From assembly GCA_030729925.1 (NCBI GenBank), contig JANQWK010000065.1, positions 1-64,000 on the forward strand: a DNA stretch of 64,000 bases, written 5' to 3'. This document shows, piece after piece, positions 8,033-16,739 of the stretch. This DNA is from Saprospiraceae bacterium (GTDB lineage Bacteria; Bacteroidota; Bacteroidia; Chitinophagales; Saprospiraceae). The notes beneath the pieces are model-generated. The model saw nothing but the letters and a program-made list of their open reading frames with translations, searched no databases and was not told where the DNA came from. The translations under genes and the position numbers were made by a program. Within the stretch, counting starts at the first letter, position 1, and every line of letters begins with the position of its first letter.

Positions 8033-9217
8033 ATGAAAGGTGCCCTTTTGCTCCTGGCCTGGATTTGCATGTTGCCTCTCGGCCAAGCCGCAGCGGAGAC
8101 GATCTATTTCAAGGCGGAAGCGCGTCCCGGCGATGGGGTCTATGCCCTGCTCAGGCGGTACCAACTCGATGCTTACCCCTGTAATTTCGAGGCGTTTTAC
8201 AGCATCAACCAAATGCGATCCAACAAACACCTCCTTGCAGGAAAAGCCTATTTCTTGCCTATCCTGATCTATACCTACAATGGCAAGAGCATCCGGAGTA
8301 CCCTGGGCAATGACGATCTCGACAAGGCGCTGCGCATCCAAGAATACAACAACCAAATGTACAAAAATGGTCTTCGACAAGATGTTTTTACCAACAGCAA
8401 TATCCTTTGGGTGCCTTATCACGAATTGCACTGCGCAGATAAGATGTTGGCTGCACCGGAAGCCGAACCAACACCACCCGGCCCTACGGGTGCGCGCAAA
8501 TACGACATCTTTGGCGGCAAATACGCCTACACCCCACTTAAAAGCAGCCGTTTACAGGGAAAAATTTTTTATGTGGTAAGTGGTCACGGAGGACCCGATC
8601 CCGGAGCCATGAGCACCCGACAGGGCAAACAGTTGTGTGAAGACGAATATGCCTACGATGTAGCGCTGCGCTTTTGCAGACTCTTGATCCAGCATGGTGC
8701 TACCGCTTATATGATTACCCGTGACCCCAACGATGGCATTCGGGATGCGCCTTATTTGGCCTGCGATACGGACGAAACCATCTGGCAAAACCAAGCGATT
8801 CCCAGAGGACAAATTGAACGATTGACCCAAAGGTCTGATGCCATCAACGACCTGGCCAGTTCCCATCTTGCCAAAGGACAAAAAGATCAAACCGCCATTA
8901 TTATTCACGTGGACTCCCGCACCAGAAGTCAGAAAACGGATGTGTTTTTTTACCACCACCCCAGCTCATCAAGCAGTAAATCCATCGCTACGAATATCCT
9001 CAAAGCCATCAACCAAAAATACAGCAGATACCAGCCAGGCAGGGTGTATGACGGCACGGTAAAAGCAAGGGATCTGCACATGCTCCGCGAGGTAAGCATA
9101 CCCGCAGTATATGTCGAACTGGCCAATATCAGAAACCCTTCCGATCAGGTGCGCATTGTAGAACCACGCAACCGACAACTCCTGGCCGAGTGGATGCTCG
9201 ACGCTTTTTTGCCCTGA
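8033..9217 (+). CDS. N-acetylmuramoyl-L-alanine amidase with LysM-like N-terminus
   Basis: This exported enzyme is predicted to cut the amide bond between MurNAc and the stem peptide. A signal peptide (MKGALLLLAWICMLPL, cleaved near residue 21) precedes a degenerate LysM-like segment (about 25-85, ending LLAGKAYFLPI). The amidase_3 domain covers about 180-394. Its zinc site is visible: the first histidine in VVSGHGGPDPGA, a glutamate in CEDEYAYDV, and a histidine in IIIHVDS. The catalytic glutamate is probably in the closing VYVELANI strand. It is divergently transcribed from ccmB and followed 46 bp later by an exported peptidase. Confidence 0.88.
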   Translation: MKGALLLLAWICMLPLGQAAAETIYFKAEARPGDGVYALLRRYQLDAYPCNFEAFYSINQMRSNKHLLAGKAYFLPILIYTYNGKSIRSTLGNDDLDKALRIQEYNNQMYKNGLRQDVFTNSNILWVPYHELHCADKMLAAPEAEPTPPGPTGARKYDIFGGKYAYTPLKSSRLQGKIFYVVSGHGGPDPGAMSTRQGKQLCEDEYAYDVALRFCRLLIQHGATAYMITRDPNDGIRDAPYLACDTDETIWQNQAIPRGQIERLTQRSDAINDLASSHLAKGQKDQTAIIIHVDSRTRSQKTDVFFYHHPSSSSSKSIATNILKAINQKYSRYQPGRVYDGTVKARDLHMLREVSIPAVYVELANIRNPSDQVRIVEPRNRQLLAEWMLDAFLP

Positions 9218-9263
9218 CAAAAAGTATTATCTTTTACCTATTTTTTGAAAAAACCAACTGCTC

Positions 9264-10787
9264 ATGATTCGATTATCGCTGTTTGCAGGCATGTTTTGCC
9301 TGGTTTGCACCGGGCTTTCCGCCCAAAATATTACCCGGGAAAGCTCCCTCGATGACTTGTCTTTAGCTTTCGCAAAAAACTCCTGGAACGCTTTCTACGA
9401 TTTCCTGGCCTTACCCAACGATGCGCATTTTCCCGAAGATATGGAGAAAAACATCCAGTGGTGCGAACAGGCTTTTTCCCAAAGGGGATTCAAAGTGCAA
9501 CGCCTCCCTACCCCGGAACTGCCCTTACTATTGGCAGAATTGCCCCAGCCCGGCGCTGAAAAGACCGTTTTGGTATATTTGCAGATAGACGGACAACCTG
9601 TTGATCCCAGCGCCTGGTTCCAGGAAAACCCCTTTGTGCCGGTACTCAAAGAAAAAGATGCAACAGGTAACTGGCAAATCATTCCCTGGGCCAGATTGGA
9701 GTCGGACTACCAACCCGAATGGCGCATCTTCGCCCGCTCAACTTCCGATGCAAAAGGTCCGGCTATGGCTTTTTTGCAAGCCTTTGACATCACCACTTTT
9801 CTGGAAAAAAGTCCCAATTACAACTTGAAAGTAATTATGGATTTCGAAGAAGAGCTGGGTTCTCCCAATCTCCCTCCCGCAGTGGCACGCCATAAAGCAC
9901 TTTTGTCTGCAGATATGCTCATCATCTGTGATGGACCCCGACATATTACCAACCAGCCTACCCTGACCTTCGGAGCAAGGGGGATTGCCACCATTACCCT
10001 TCAGGTGTTCGGCCCCAAAGTAGCCCAACACAGTGGCCATTACGGCAATTACGCCCCCAACCCTGCGCTGCGCTTAGCCCAACTCCTTTCTGGTATGAAA
10101 GACGAAGAAGGTCGGGTTACCATACCCGGATTTTATGAGGGCATCGCCCTGGACGATGCCACCCGCAGTATTCTGGCTCAGGTACCGGATGATGAAAAAT
10201 TTATTCAGGAAAATCTGGGTATTGCGGCACCAGACCAGGTGGGCAACAACTACCAGGAGGCGCTCCAATATCCCTCTTTGAATATCCGCGGACTCTCCTC
10301 GGCCTGGACAGGCAAGCAAGTCAGAACGGTCGTGCCGGCAGAAGCCACCGCAGAAATTGACATCCGACTCGTGCCCGAATCAGATCCCAAGCGATTGATC
10401 CAATTGGTGCGCGACTATATCACCTCACAAGGCTATCACATCACCGACCAAGCGCCTACGGATGCCGAACGCCAACAATATTCAAAAATCCTCCGCATGG
10501 AATCCAGTATCTCTTACCTGGCTTTCAGAACAGACTTTGACTCGGAAGTGGGCCTCTGGCTGGATCGTGCCATAGTGGGCGCCTTCGGCAAAACGCCGAT
10601 CAAAATAAGAAGCTCGGGGGGCTCCATTCCGATTTCACCATTTGTACAGACCCTTGGCATACCTGCCGTAACAGTGCCAATTGTGAATCGAGACAACAAC
10701 CAGCACAGTCCCAATGAAAACATCCGATTGGGCAATTATGTAGATGGAATAAAGACTTATCTCGCTATCCTGTTGGAAGCATTATAA
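9264..10787 (+). CDS. M20-family metallopeptidase, first metal ligand changed
   Basis: A signal peptide (MIRLSLFAGMFCLVCTGLSA) is followed by an M20/M25/M40 dipeptidase-type catalytic domain split by a dimerisation lid (about 215-400). Conserved elements are the bridging aspartate in ARSTSDAKGP, the general-base pair in DFEEELGSP, ICDGPR, and the C-terminal ligand histidine in NNQHSPNENIR. The first ligand, normally His in the xHxDxxP motif, reads LQIDGQP, with Gln107 in place of His and Asp109 kept. The enzyme may bind metal differently or have altered activity. It would act in the periplasm. Convergent with the helicase-like gene at 10806. Confidence 0.85.
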   Translation: MIRLSLFAGMFCLVCTGLSAQNITRESSLDDLSLAFAKNSWNAFYDFLALPNDAHFPEDMEKNIQWCEQAFSQRGFKVQRLPTPELPLLLAELPQPGAEKTVLVYLQIDGQPVDPSAWFQENPFVPVLKEKDATGNWQIIPWARLESDYQPEWRIFARSTSDAKGPAMAFLQAFDITTFLEKSPNYNLKVIMDFEEELGSPNLPPAVARHKALLSADMLIICDGPRHITNQPTLTFGARGIATITLQVFGPKVAQHSGHYGNYAPNPALRLAQLLSGMKDEEGRVTIPGFYEGIALDDATRSILAQVPDDEKFIQENLGIAAPDQVGNNYQEALQYPSLNIRGLSSAWTGKQVRTVVPAEATAEIDIRLVPESDPKRLIQLVRDYITSQGYHITDQAPTDAERQQYSKILRMESSISYLAFRTDFDSEVGLWLDRAIVGAFGKTPIKIRSSGGSIPISPFVQTLGIPAVTVPIVNRDNNQHSPNENIRLGNYVDGIKTYLAILLEAL

Positions 10788-10805
10788 ACTGCAAATCCGG
10801 TCTAA

Positions 10806-13800
10806 TTAGCTTTCCCCGATGGCAGCTGCCAGTCGCCGACATGCGCCATCGGGGTCAAGCAACCAATAAATCGAAAAAGTACTAACTATCCGGTAGCCAT
10901 AACTACTGACGCTCACGGTTCTTTGCAACTCCCATTCCATATTCGTTTGAGCTGCCTCCGACCAGTACCCATCCAAGTGGATCACCACTTTCGGACTACT
11001 CGGATCTGCCCCGTGGATGACCAGCGCAAAATCGAACTGTGCCTCCCGGAAGTTGCGTATAATGCGCTCCCGAGGGATCCACAAACTCAAGCCCGACGCG
11101 ATCCGATCATACAGTCTCTTCGCATAGGCGCCTTCAACCCTACCTCCCATTTCGGGATATCCCAAATATTTCCTTAGGGAAGCAATCACCTCACCCTGTG
11201 CATCGGCTCCATGCCCACCCAAGACCCTTAAATAAGCCAAATAATGTAACAAGTAAGCCCCACTAAGGCCATAAGAAAAGCTTAGCGACAAGTTTTCTGG
11301 ATAGAGTAAGGTTTCAGGAATAGAATTCAGGACAAAGACTTTCTGGCCTGTTCGACTAGCCAAAAGCTGTATATCCTCCAGCAAACTCACACTCCAGCCA
11401 GATAAATCATCCGGCAGCTCCCCTTTGATGTTAATCGGTCCAACCGTTGCGCTGATCACCAATACATCTGCCTGCACCCCTCTCAAATCGCTGGCAGCAC
11501 AAACTAACAACCCATTTCGCTCCAATTGCCTGATCCGCTCCACACCCGGCAGGTTGCTGTATTTAATTCTGTCTATAGCAGCCGCAATCAAATTTCGCTG
11601 GGCTTTTGTCAAAGCAGCAATAATTACCCGGGGCATCGTGCGCTGAGGCGTTTCTTCAAAGCCATTCAGCAGCTGTACGACCTGCATAGCCTCAGTCTCA
11701 TTGGCTCCCGCCAAAGCATCAAAGCGGCCGTCCACCTGCACAAACTGAACTTCGAAGCCACGAACCCCCTCTGTTGAAATCTGGGTTTGGGTATCCACCA
11801 ACAGATCCATGCAACCTGGAGGCCATCGGTGACAAATAGCAAGCCGCATAGACTCCCCCGCTCCCGGTAACGCAGCCAAAGGAGTTGTTCCATAAAAAAA
11901 CACCCCTTGTTTTCCGACGGTTTTTAGCAGGGGAAGTAGCCCTGAAGCAACGGCTTCCGCATCGTCCACCAACACCAGATCAAAGGATTGTTTTAGACCG
12001 GGTAACAATTTTTCCGCTGCTGCGGATCCGAATAACAATACCGGAGCCAAGGCAGTAATCGCCTCGAAATGAGTATCAAACCAACTTCCATCCATCGAAG
12101 TCCCGGCAGCAAATGCCCCCTTATCCCGGGACGACAAAAACCTCCTTTTAGTGCGTTTAACCCTATCTGCACGGATATCCCTCCACACCCGCGCTATTTG
12201 AACCGGATATTGTTGTCGAAGATTTTCCAGGTGCCCTGCCAAGCTGGAAAAATCGGAAGGTTGCCGCGGAAAATCAGCGGCACCGGAAGCCAGCAGCGCC
12301 TGGTAAAAGAACCAGCTCTTAAACGACTCCTCCCAATTGGACGAACGCAGTCGAATCAAGCCCTTCAACACCACCTGATGGTCTTCAGGCAAACCCAACC
12401 AAAAGCGATGCCAATCGAAAAAAGCCTCAAAATCAGACATTTCAGAGACAATGCCTTCTATAAACCCGATGATTTCGTCCAAAAAAGCTCCTTTTCGGGA
12501 AAGAGACAACATCACATCTTCAAACACCCGCGCAAACAAACCCGAACCATTCATGGCTTCCACTAAATCTGAGAGTTCCCGTTCCAAATTTTCCCAGGGA
12601 TCCAGCAAGTGAAGCTCCTCACGAATCGTTTTGGCACCTAATCGGGCTGCAGCGTCTTGCGCCAGCCGGGGTATGGTCTCACCCCATTCCCGAAGTGACC
12701 TTGCAAAAGATTTGGAAAGCTGTTTGATCTCAGGGATATCCCGGGATAACTTTGCTCGGGGAAGGCCGTGATGCGCCAGAGAACTTTCCCCCACCAACTC
12801 AACCAACTTGCCCCACTCGCGGATTACGCTTGCCTTCGATTCCTGCATAGCAGCATAGCGCTTGCCCAAAAAACGCTTCCAGAACAGCCCATCATTGACA
12901 GCATTCTCCCAGGAAGTCCCAAATTCCTGTTCGGCGCTCCGGAAAACAAACGCCACCAATTCGAGCTGGTCTTTGATCCGGATATACCCATCCTGGAAAT
13001 CACCCAATAAAGCATCCGTATAATCCCGTGAAAAATCGCCTAAAGCACGGCGAAGCTCTATCGCTCTCCCCTTGTATTTCTCCAGCCCATGTGCTACCCA
13101 CGCACGGGCATCCGATTTGTGTTTCGTCAAAAAAATGTCAGGCGAAAGATGAGCCAGATGGCGCACCTGGACGTTCATCCCGGAATACAATACCTCGCCT
13201 GTCAGCACCACCCGCCGCAAATCGTGGTACTGTTTGTCATCAAACACAAAACCCGGAATCGTCAACTCCGCGTCCATCCGATCTTTGCCTGCAATTTGGC
13301 TGCTTTGAAGAAACAAACCCAGCAATTCAGGCCAGGAAAGTTCGCCAAAAACCTTAGTACGCACCGCTGCATACTGTCTGTCCAATTTGTCCAACAGGCG
13401 ATGAAACCCATCCGAGGCCCTTTTCCAATCCGCCTCAGACTCCATACGCGAGGTATCAAAAGAATCATTGCCTCTTTTTGTCAACAAGGACAAAAAGTAA
13501 TCGCCATCCACGCCCAAGTCTGTCAGGACAGCATATAAATCTGCAAGCCGCTCGTCGCTCAAATACTGCTGAATTTCCCGAAGTCCGCTCACGCTTGGAG
13601 AAAGCACCAACACCTTTTTTCCCATGGATAAGGCGTGCCACAACAACTGCACCAAGGTATGTGTTTTCCCTGTCCCCACTGCCCCCGACACCTCCAACTG
13701 TCCTGTTCCCTCGCCAACGAAGTCCAGCACAGCCTGCTGAGAGGGGTCTGCCGGCAGGGGGAACACTCGGTGTGTATGCGTAAAGCGGGGAATCCCATTA

Positions 13801-14525
13801 TCAACAGCAACAGAAGGGGGTAAGGATTTTTCCTCCGCAAAAAAAGCGGGAAAAAAACCCAACACGCCCGCCGATAACAACTGGTTTGCTGCTTGGCCTG
13901 CGTCTGAAGTAAAGCGAAAGGGATGGGACACCAGACGCTCCAGTTCAACAGGAACTACCAGCCCTGGGATCCAAGTAGATAGCAGCTCATATAGCGCAGG
14001 AAGCCACAAATTTGCAGCCTCGCCGTTTTGCAGAAAAGCAGCCAATCTTCCAATATCTGCTCCCTCAAAGGAACGCAGCCATGCAGCAATAAATGGGTTT
14101 AAACGGGCACGCTTCCTGCCCTTGGACAGTATAACCCATTCTGAAAAAAATTCGGGATGCCGGTTTAGTTTCACCTCCCAGAGAAACACCGGTACGCTAA
14201 GTACCTGGTCAGGGCTCTCCACTATGCGTAGGATGGGAAACCCCAAAGCCAGAGTGCTTCTTCCTTCCCGGAAAAGCATGCTCTGCTGTTCATAGTACAA
14301 AGCCTCCATGGCTGAGAGATCGGGAGAACTCCCACTACAAGGCAACCAAGTCTCGCTCCCTCGCTGCAACCACTGCAACAATACCCCGGCATAAGAAAAC
14401 TCTGGTTTGCCCCTTAGCGCGGAAACATCCACGCAACCACCACGAGCAGGATACTGCTCGTAATACATCGGAGGGAAATCCCTCGAAAAAGAGTTGTTGT
14501 TATCTGCTTCCACCCTGAAATTCAT
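10806..14525 (-). CDS. DUF4011-type SF1 helicase-like protein with C-terminal nuclease-like domain
   Basis: This is a 1239-residue single-gene transcription unit. Residues about 75-230 resemble DUF4011 (short acidic lead-in, LALGFPIL, VPVFLWEV, RLNPFI). The helicase core starts with an intact Walker A GAVGTGKT (281-288). Later motifs are eroded: motif II is VLVDDAEAV instead of DEAx, motif III is GTTPLAALPG instead of GDxxQLPP, and the motif V region is RGVQADVLVIS instead of QGxExD. Motif VI is recognisable as LLASRTGQKV. Residues about 1140-1230 match the MTES_1575-like PD-(D/E)xK pattern (FDFALVI ... VVIHLDG ... SIYWLLDPDGACRRL), but the usual ExDG reads HLDG. Intact relatives of this layout occur in anti-phage systems such as Mokosh. 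Role here unknown. Confidence 0.75.
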   Translation of the reverse strand: MNFRVEADNNNSFSRDFPPMYYEQYPARGGCVDVSALRGKPEFSYAGVLLQWLQRGSETWLPCSGSSPDLSAMEALYYEQQSMLFREGRSTLALGFPILRIVESPDQVLSVPVFLWEVKLNRHPEFFSEWVILSKGRKRARLNPFIAAWLRSFEGADIGRLAAFLQNGEAANLWLPALYELLSTWIPGLVVPVELERLVSHPFRFTSDAGQAANQLLSAGVLGFFPAFFAEEKSLPPSVAVDNGIPRFTHTHRVFPLPADPSQQAVLDFVGEGTGQLEVSGAVGTGKTHTLVQLLWHALSMGKKVLVLSPSVSGLREIQQYLSDERLADLYAVLTDLGVDGDYFLSLLTKRGNDSFDTSRMESEADWKRASDGFHRLLDKLDRQYAAVRTKVFGELSWPELLGLFLQSSQIAGKDRMDAELTIPGFVFDDKQYHDLRRVVLTGEVLYSGMNVQVRHLAHLSPDIFLTKHKSDARAWVAHGLEKYKGRAIELRRALGDFSRDYTDALLGDFQDGYIRIKDQLELVAFVFRSAEQEFGTSWENAVNDGLFWKRFLGKRYAAMQESKASVIREWGKLVELVGESSLAHHGLPRAKLSRDIPEIKQLSKSFARSLREWGETIPRLAQDAAARLGAKTIREELHLLDPWENLERELSDLVEAMNGSGLFARVFEDVMLSLSRKGAFLDEIIGFIEGIVSEMSDFEAFFDWHRFWLGLPEDHQVVLKGLIRLRSSNWEESFKSWFFYQALLASGAADFPRQPSDFSSLAGHLENLRQQYPVQIARVWRDIRADRVKRTKRRFLSSRDKGAFAAGTSMDGSWFDTHFEAITALAPVLLFGSAAAEKLLPGLKQSFDLVLVDDAEAVASGLLPLLKTVGKQGVFFYGTTPLAALPGAGESMRLAICHRWPPGCMDLLVDTQTQISTEGVRGFEVQFVQVDGRFDALAGANETEAMQVVQLLNGFEETPQRTMPRVIIAALTKAQRNLIAAAIDRIKYSNLPGVERIRQLERNGLLVCAASDLRGVQADVLVISATVGPINIKGELPDDLSGWSVSLLEDIQLLASRTGQKVFVLNSIPETLLYPENLSLSFSYGLSGAYLLHYLAYLRVLGGHGADAQGEVIASLRKYLGYPEMGGRVEGAYAKRLYDRIASGLSLWIPRERIIRNFREAQFDFALVIHGADPSSPKVVIHLDGYWSEAAQTNMEWELQRTVSVSSYGYRIVSTFSIYWLLDPDGACRRLAAAIGES

Positions 14526-14634
14526 CGCTACACTTAATTTTCAAATATACAAAAACTCTCTCTTTACTTCCCGCAGTTACCACACTCCAATTTGAAAAAC
14601 ACAATTTTTAACGCTCCAAAAATGAGATAAGTAA

Positions 14635-14642
14635 TAAGTTTG
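14635..14642 (+). promoter_or_regulatory. Probable -7 element for the PAS-HTH regulator
   Basis: TAAGTTTG matches the Bacteroidota -7 consensus TAnnTTTG exactly and points toward the PAS-HTH gene, about 85 bp upstream of its ATG. I see no clear -33 TTG at the usual distance. Between it and the gene lie overlapping short inverted repeats (CAAGTC at 14666-14671, GACTTG at 14675-14680, then AAGTC), which could be an operator, possibly for autoregulation. Confidence 0.45.
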
Positions 14643-14727
14643 TATTAACTTACCGTATTGATAATCAAGTCATAGACTTGTTTAAGTCTCAGCATCAAAA
14701 CAAGCGGTATGATTAAACAAAACCTGT

Positions 14728-15465
14728 ATGTCTGTTAACATTGCCGTTATTCTGACCGATTCGAAAAAGCAAATTCTTTGGGTAAACGACGGATTTACCT
14801 TTATCACGGGATATACCCCCCGGGAAGCGATTGGAAACATTCCCGGAAAGTTACTTCAAGGACCGGAAAGCGAGTTTGAAGTGATCCAGCGAATGCGAAA
14901 AGCACTGGACGAGCACGTGCCCGTTCGGGAACAAATCAACAACTACCGCAAGAATGGGGAAATTTACCCCTGCAGACTGGTCATTTATCCCGTGTTTGAC
15001 CAGCAAAAGCAACTTACCAATTTTATTGCGTTCGAGGTAGATGGCGATGAGGTACCGGAAGATGCGCCAATTCCATTGTTGGACCTGAGTTTGAAATACA
15101 AAAACAGTGGGCTGAGTAAATTTGAAGGTACCCGGATTTACGAGGCGCTCGTTCAGTTGCTAGAACGGGAGAAAATTTACCTCGATCCCGATCTTTCGCT
15201 CAAGCAGACTGCCGACCGTCTGATGACCAACACCAAGTACTTGTCACAAGTCGTCAACCAGTTTACCGGTAACAATTTCCAGCAATTCGTCAACACGTAC
15301 CGCATAGAAGCGGTAAAAGCCAAAATTAACGACCCTCAATTCAAAAATCTCACCCTTTACGGTATTTCTCTCTATTGTGGATTCAAAAATAAATCCACGT
15401 TTTATAAGGTATTCAAGGAAATTACCGGCCTGACCCCCAAAGCTTTTATGGAGAAATACCGCTAG
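14728..15465 (+). CDS. PAS domain and AraC-type HTH regulator
   Basis: This soluble 245-residue one-component regulator has an N-terminal PAS domain (about 1-105) and a C-terminal AraC-like double HTH (about 145-245). The PAS core reads NDGFTFITGY followed by GNIPGKLLQGPES, which resembles LOV domains but lacks the flavin-linking cysteine of the GxNCRFLQ motif, so blue-light photochemistry is not expected. The HTH (EKIYLDPDLSLKQTADRL ... CGFKNKSTFYKVFKE) is the same type found in the four membrane regulators at 54-61 kb, including a KIYLDP-like lead-in. It is divergent from the helicase-like gene, with 202 bp between the starts. Ligand and targets are unknown. Confidence 0.88.
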   Translation: MSVNIAVILTDSKKQILWVNDGFTFITGYTPREAIGNIPGKLLQGPESEFEVIQRMRKALDEHVPVREQINNYRKNGEIYPCRLVIYPVFDQQKQLTNFIAFEVDGDEVPEDAPIPLLDLSLKYKNSGLSKFEGTRIYEALVQLLEREKIYLDPDLSLKQTADRLMTNTKYLSQVVNQFTGNNFQQFVNTYRIEAVKAKINDPQFKNLTLYGISLYCGFKNKSTFYKVFKEITGLTPKAFMEKYR

Positions 15466-15633
15466 CCCTGTCTATATTCTCAAAATCAGACCTCATTTAG
15501 TCGGCAGGCGTTGATATTGATCGGACTTAAGGCGATCTTTATATAGAGTTTAAACAGCGCTTTTCTCTCTTGGCATCAAATCGGATGTATTTTTTATTTG
15601 ATTTTCAGATTGAAGGCCCAAAAAACAAAACGT

Positions 15634-15822
15634 ATGGGTAGTTTCAACGATCTGATGGGGTTGTATCACTGGATTGGCAATGAGCCGGAAAAATCCATGG
15701 AAGACCTGAAAAAAAACCGGTTAAAAAAGGAGGCTGAAAAATCCCTTAAGATGAATGTTGTTCCAAAAAAACACCTTCAGCATCATGCAGCCCCACGGGT
15801 GGCGGTCAGAAAAAAGCTATAG
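15634..15822 (+). CDS. Small basic protein, doubtful
   Basis: A 62-codon frame starts with ATG at 15634 and encodes a lysine-rich product: an N-terminal MGSFNDLMGLYHWIG followed by a highly basic helix and tail. No family is recognised and no good ribosome binding site is visible. It follows the PAS-HTH gene by 168 bp on the same strand and ends 9 bp before the convergent MORN-repeat gene. An in-frame TTG lies upstream at 15598. Coding status is uncertain. Confidence 0.35.
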   Translation: MGSFNDLMGLYHWIGNEPEKSMEDLKKNRLKKEAEKSLKMNVVPKKHLQHHAAPRVAVRKKL

Positions 15823-15830
15823 CTAAGTTT

Positions 15831-16433
15831 TTACTGCTCCCCAGTCGTTAAAATTTCTCCACCGGAAATCTTTTCGCCCTCCTGATAGAGGTATTCAACG
15901 GTAACCTGACCCGCATCGTTATAGAAGCGGTAGGGGCCGTCGTATTTGTCGTTTTTGTAATGAATTTCTTCCAGAAGTTTACCGGTTCTGTCGTTAAACT
16001 TCCTGAGTACTCCATGCAATTTACCGCTGTCGTATTCACGGGTTTCCGTGGGCCTGGCAAATTTGTAGGACGACCAAAATCCATGCAGCAGGTTGTTCTT
16101 ATAATACGCGCGCAGATCTACATTGCCCCTGTCGTTAAACCCGATATAGGGGCCATTGTACATCCCCCCTGCAAAGGATGCCACCGTTTTCGGGAAGCCG
16201 TTTTCGGGAAAGTAGGTAACCCAGGTTCCCTCCTTCATCCCGTTCCGGGTAAATCCTTCTTCGAGTACAGTACCCTGGCTGTCGGCGAGAAATACGCGTT
16301 CCAAATCGGTGCCAGAGACTTTTTCAGTTTGAAAACCCGACAGCTCTGCAGCGGCTCCGGTAGGATTAGATCCCGATTGACAGCCACTAAATACGATCAC
16401 AAAACACAACAGCTGAAATACTTTAGCTTTCAT
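15831..16433 (-). CDS. YwqK-like MORN-repeat lipoprotein
   Basis: The 200-residue protein has a lipoprotein signal peptide with lipobox FSGC (Cys18) and a series of MORN_2-type repeats with the pattern E.(Y/F)..G...G.W..Y...G: examples are NGMKEGTWVTYF, GGMYNGPYIGF, NLLHGFWSSY, GKLHGVLRKF and DKYDGPYRFY. Such proteins are often annotated as YwqK family antitoxin components, though in Bacteroidota they are mostly stand-alone surface or periplasmic lipoproteins of unknown role. No toxin-like gene is adjacent, so an antitoxin function is not supported. It is followed by no obvious terminator; the convergent small frame ends 9 bp away. Confidence 0.82.
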   Translation of the reverse strand: MKAKVFQLLCFVIVFSGCQSGSNPTGAAAELSGFQTEKVSGTDLERVFLADSQGTVLEEGFTRNGMKEGTWVTYFPENGFPKTVASFAGGMYNGPYIGFNDRGNVDLRAYYKNNLLHGFWSSYKFARPTETREYDSGKLHGVLRKFNDRTGKLLEEIHYKNDKYDGPYRFYNDAGQVTVEYLYQEGEKISGGEILTTGEQ

Positions 16434-16739
16434 ATAGGCTTTCTTTTTTCTTCAAATTTAAGGACTATTCTCCAAAAACAGCCGACCCAAGTGCTCGAAA
16501 TCCGCAAACTCCACCTTCATTCCACTTCTTTTTTGGCCTGAGATAATAGGGGAAACAGCCAAAAAAAATTAACCAATTTATTGATTATCAATTTTGTAAA
16601 TATCAGGTGCAAGGCACCTTAAGGTGGCTTGCACCTGATTACCCTTATTAATACCCCGACCCTCAAAAAGGTAACCTCAACTTCATCCGGGGTAATTGTT
16701 GTCAAGAGATGTTTAGGGCGATTATTGCGTCAGGAGAGC
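16434..16739. other. 306-bp intergenic region carrying a repeat copy
   Basis: No gene was found here. The stretch separates two minus-strand genes (tryptophan-rich protein upstream, MORN lipoprotein downstream). It contains the first copy of the 74-bp intergenic repeat (16605-16677). The rest, 16434-16600, is A/T-rich and must include the MORN gene promoter. No intrinsic terminator is visible after the tryptophan-rich protein gene. Confidence 0.7.
16605..16677 (-). repeat. Intergenic repeat element, copy 1 (palindrome plus conserved arm)
   Basis: On the minus strand this 73-bp element reads AGGTTACCTTTTT, 9 variable bases, GGTATTAATA, a short variable stretch, then a 32-bp near-perfect palindrome (16605-16636: AGGTGCAAGGCACCTT and its inverted partner with one mismatch). 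The same order and spacing recur at 62057-62130 on the plus strand, with one single-base indel. In both places it lies downstream of one gene and upstream of another on the same strand as the element. No open frame or transposase accompanies it. Confidence 0.8.

Noticed and set aside
10806-11150. Active PD-(D/E)xK restriction nuclease at the C-terminus of the helicase-like protein
   Set aside because: The key acidic residue in ExDG is His, so catalytic activity cannot be claimed from sequence.
14728-15040. Functional LOV photoreceptor
   Set aside because: The motif region reads GNIPGKLLQG without the essential cysteine, so flavin adduct chemistry is not possible.
15831-16433. Toxin-antitoxin locus based on YwqK/MORN similarity
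   Set aside because: No toxin-like partner gene is next to it and the protein is an exported lipoprotein.
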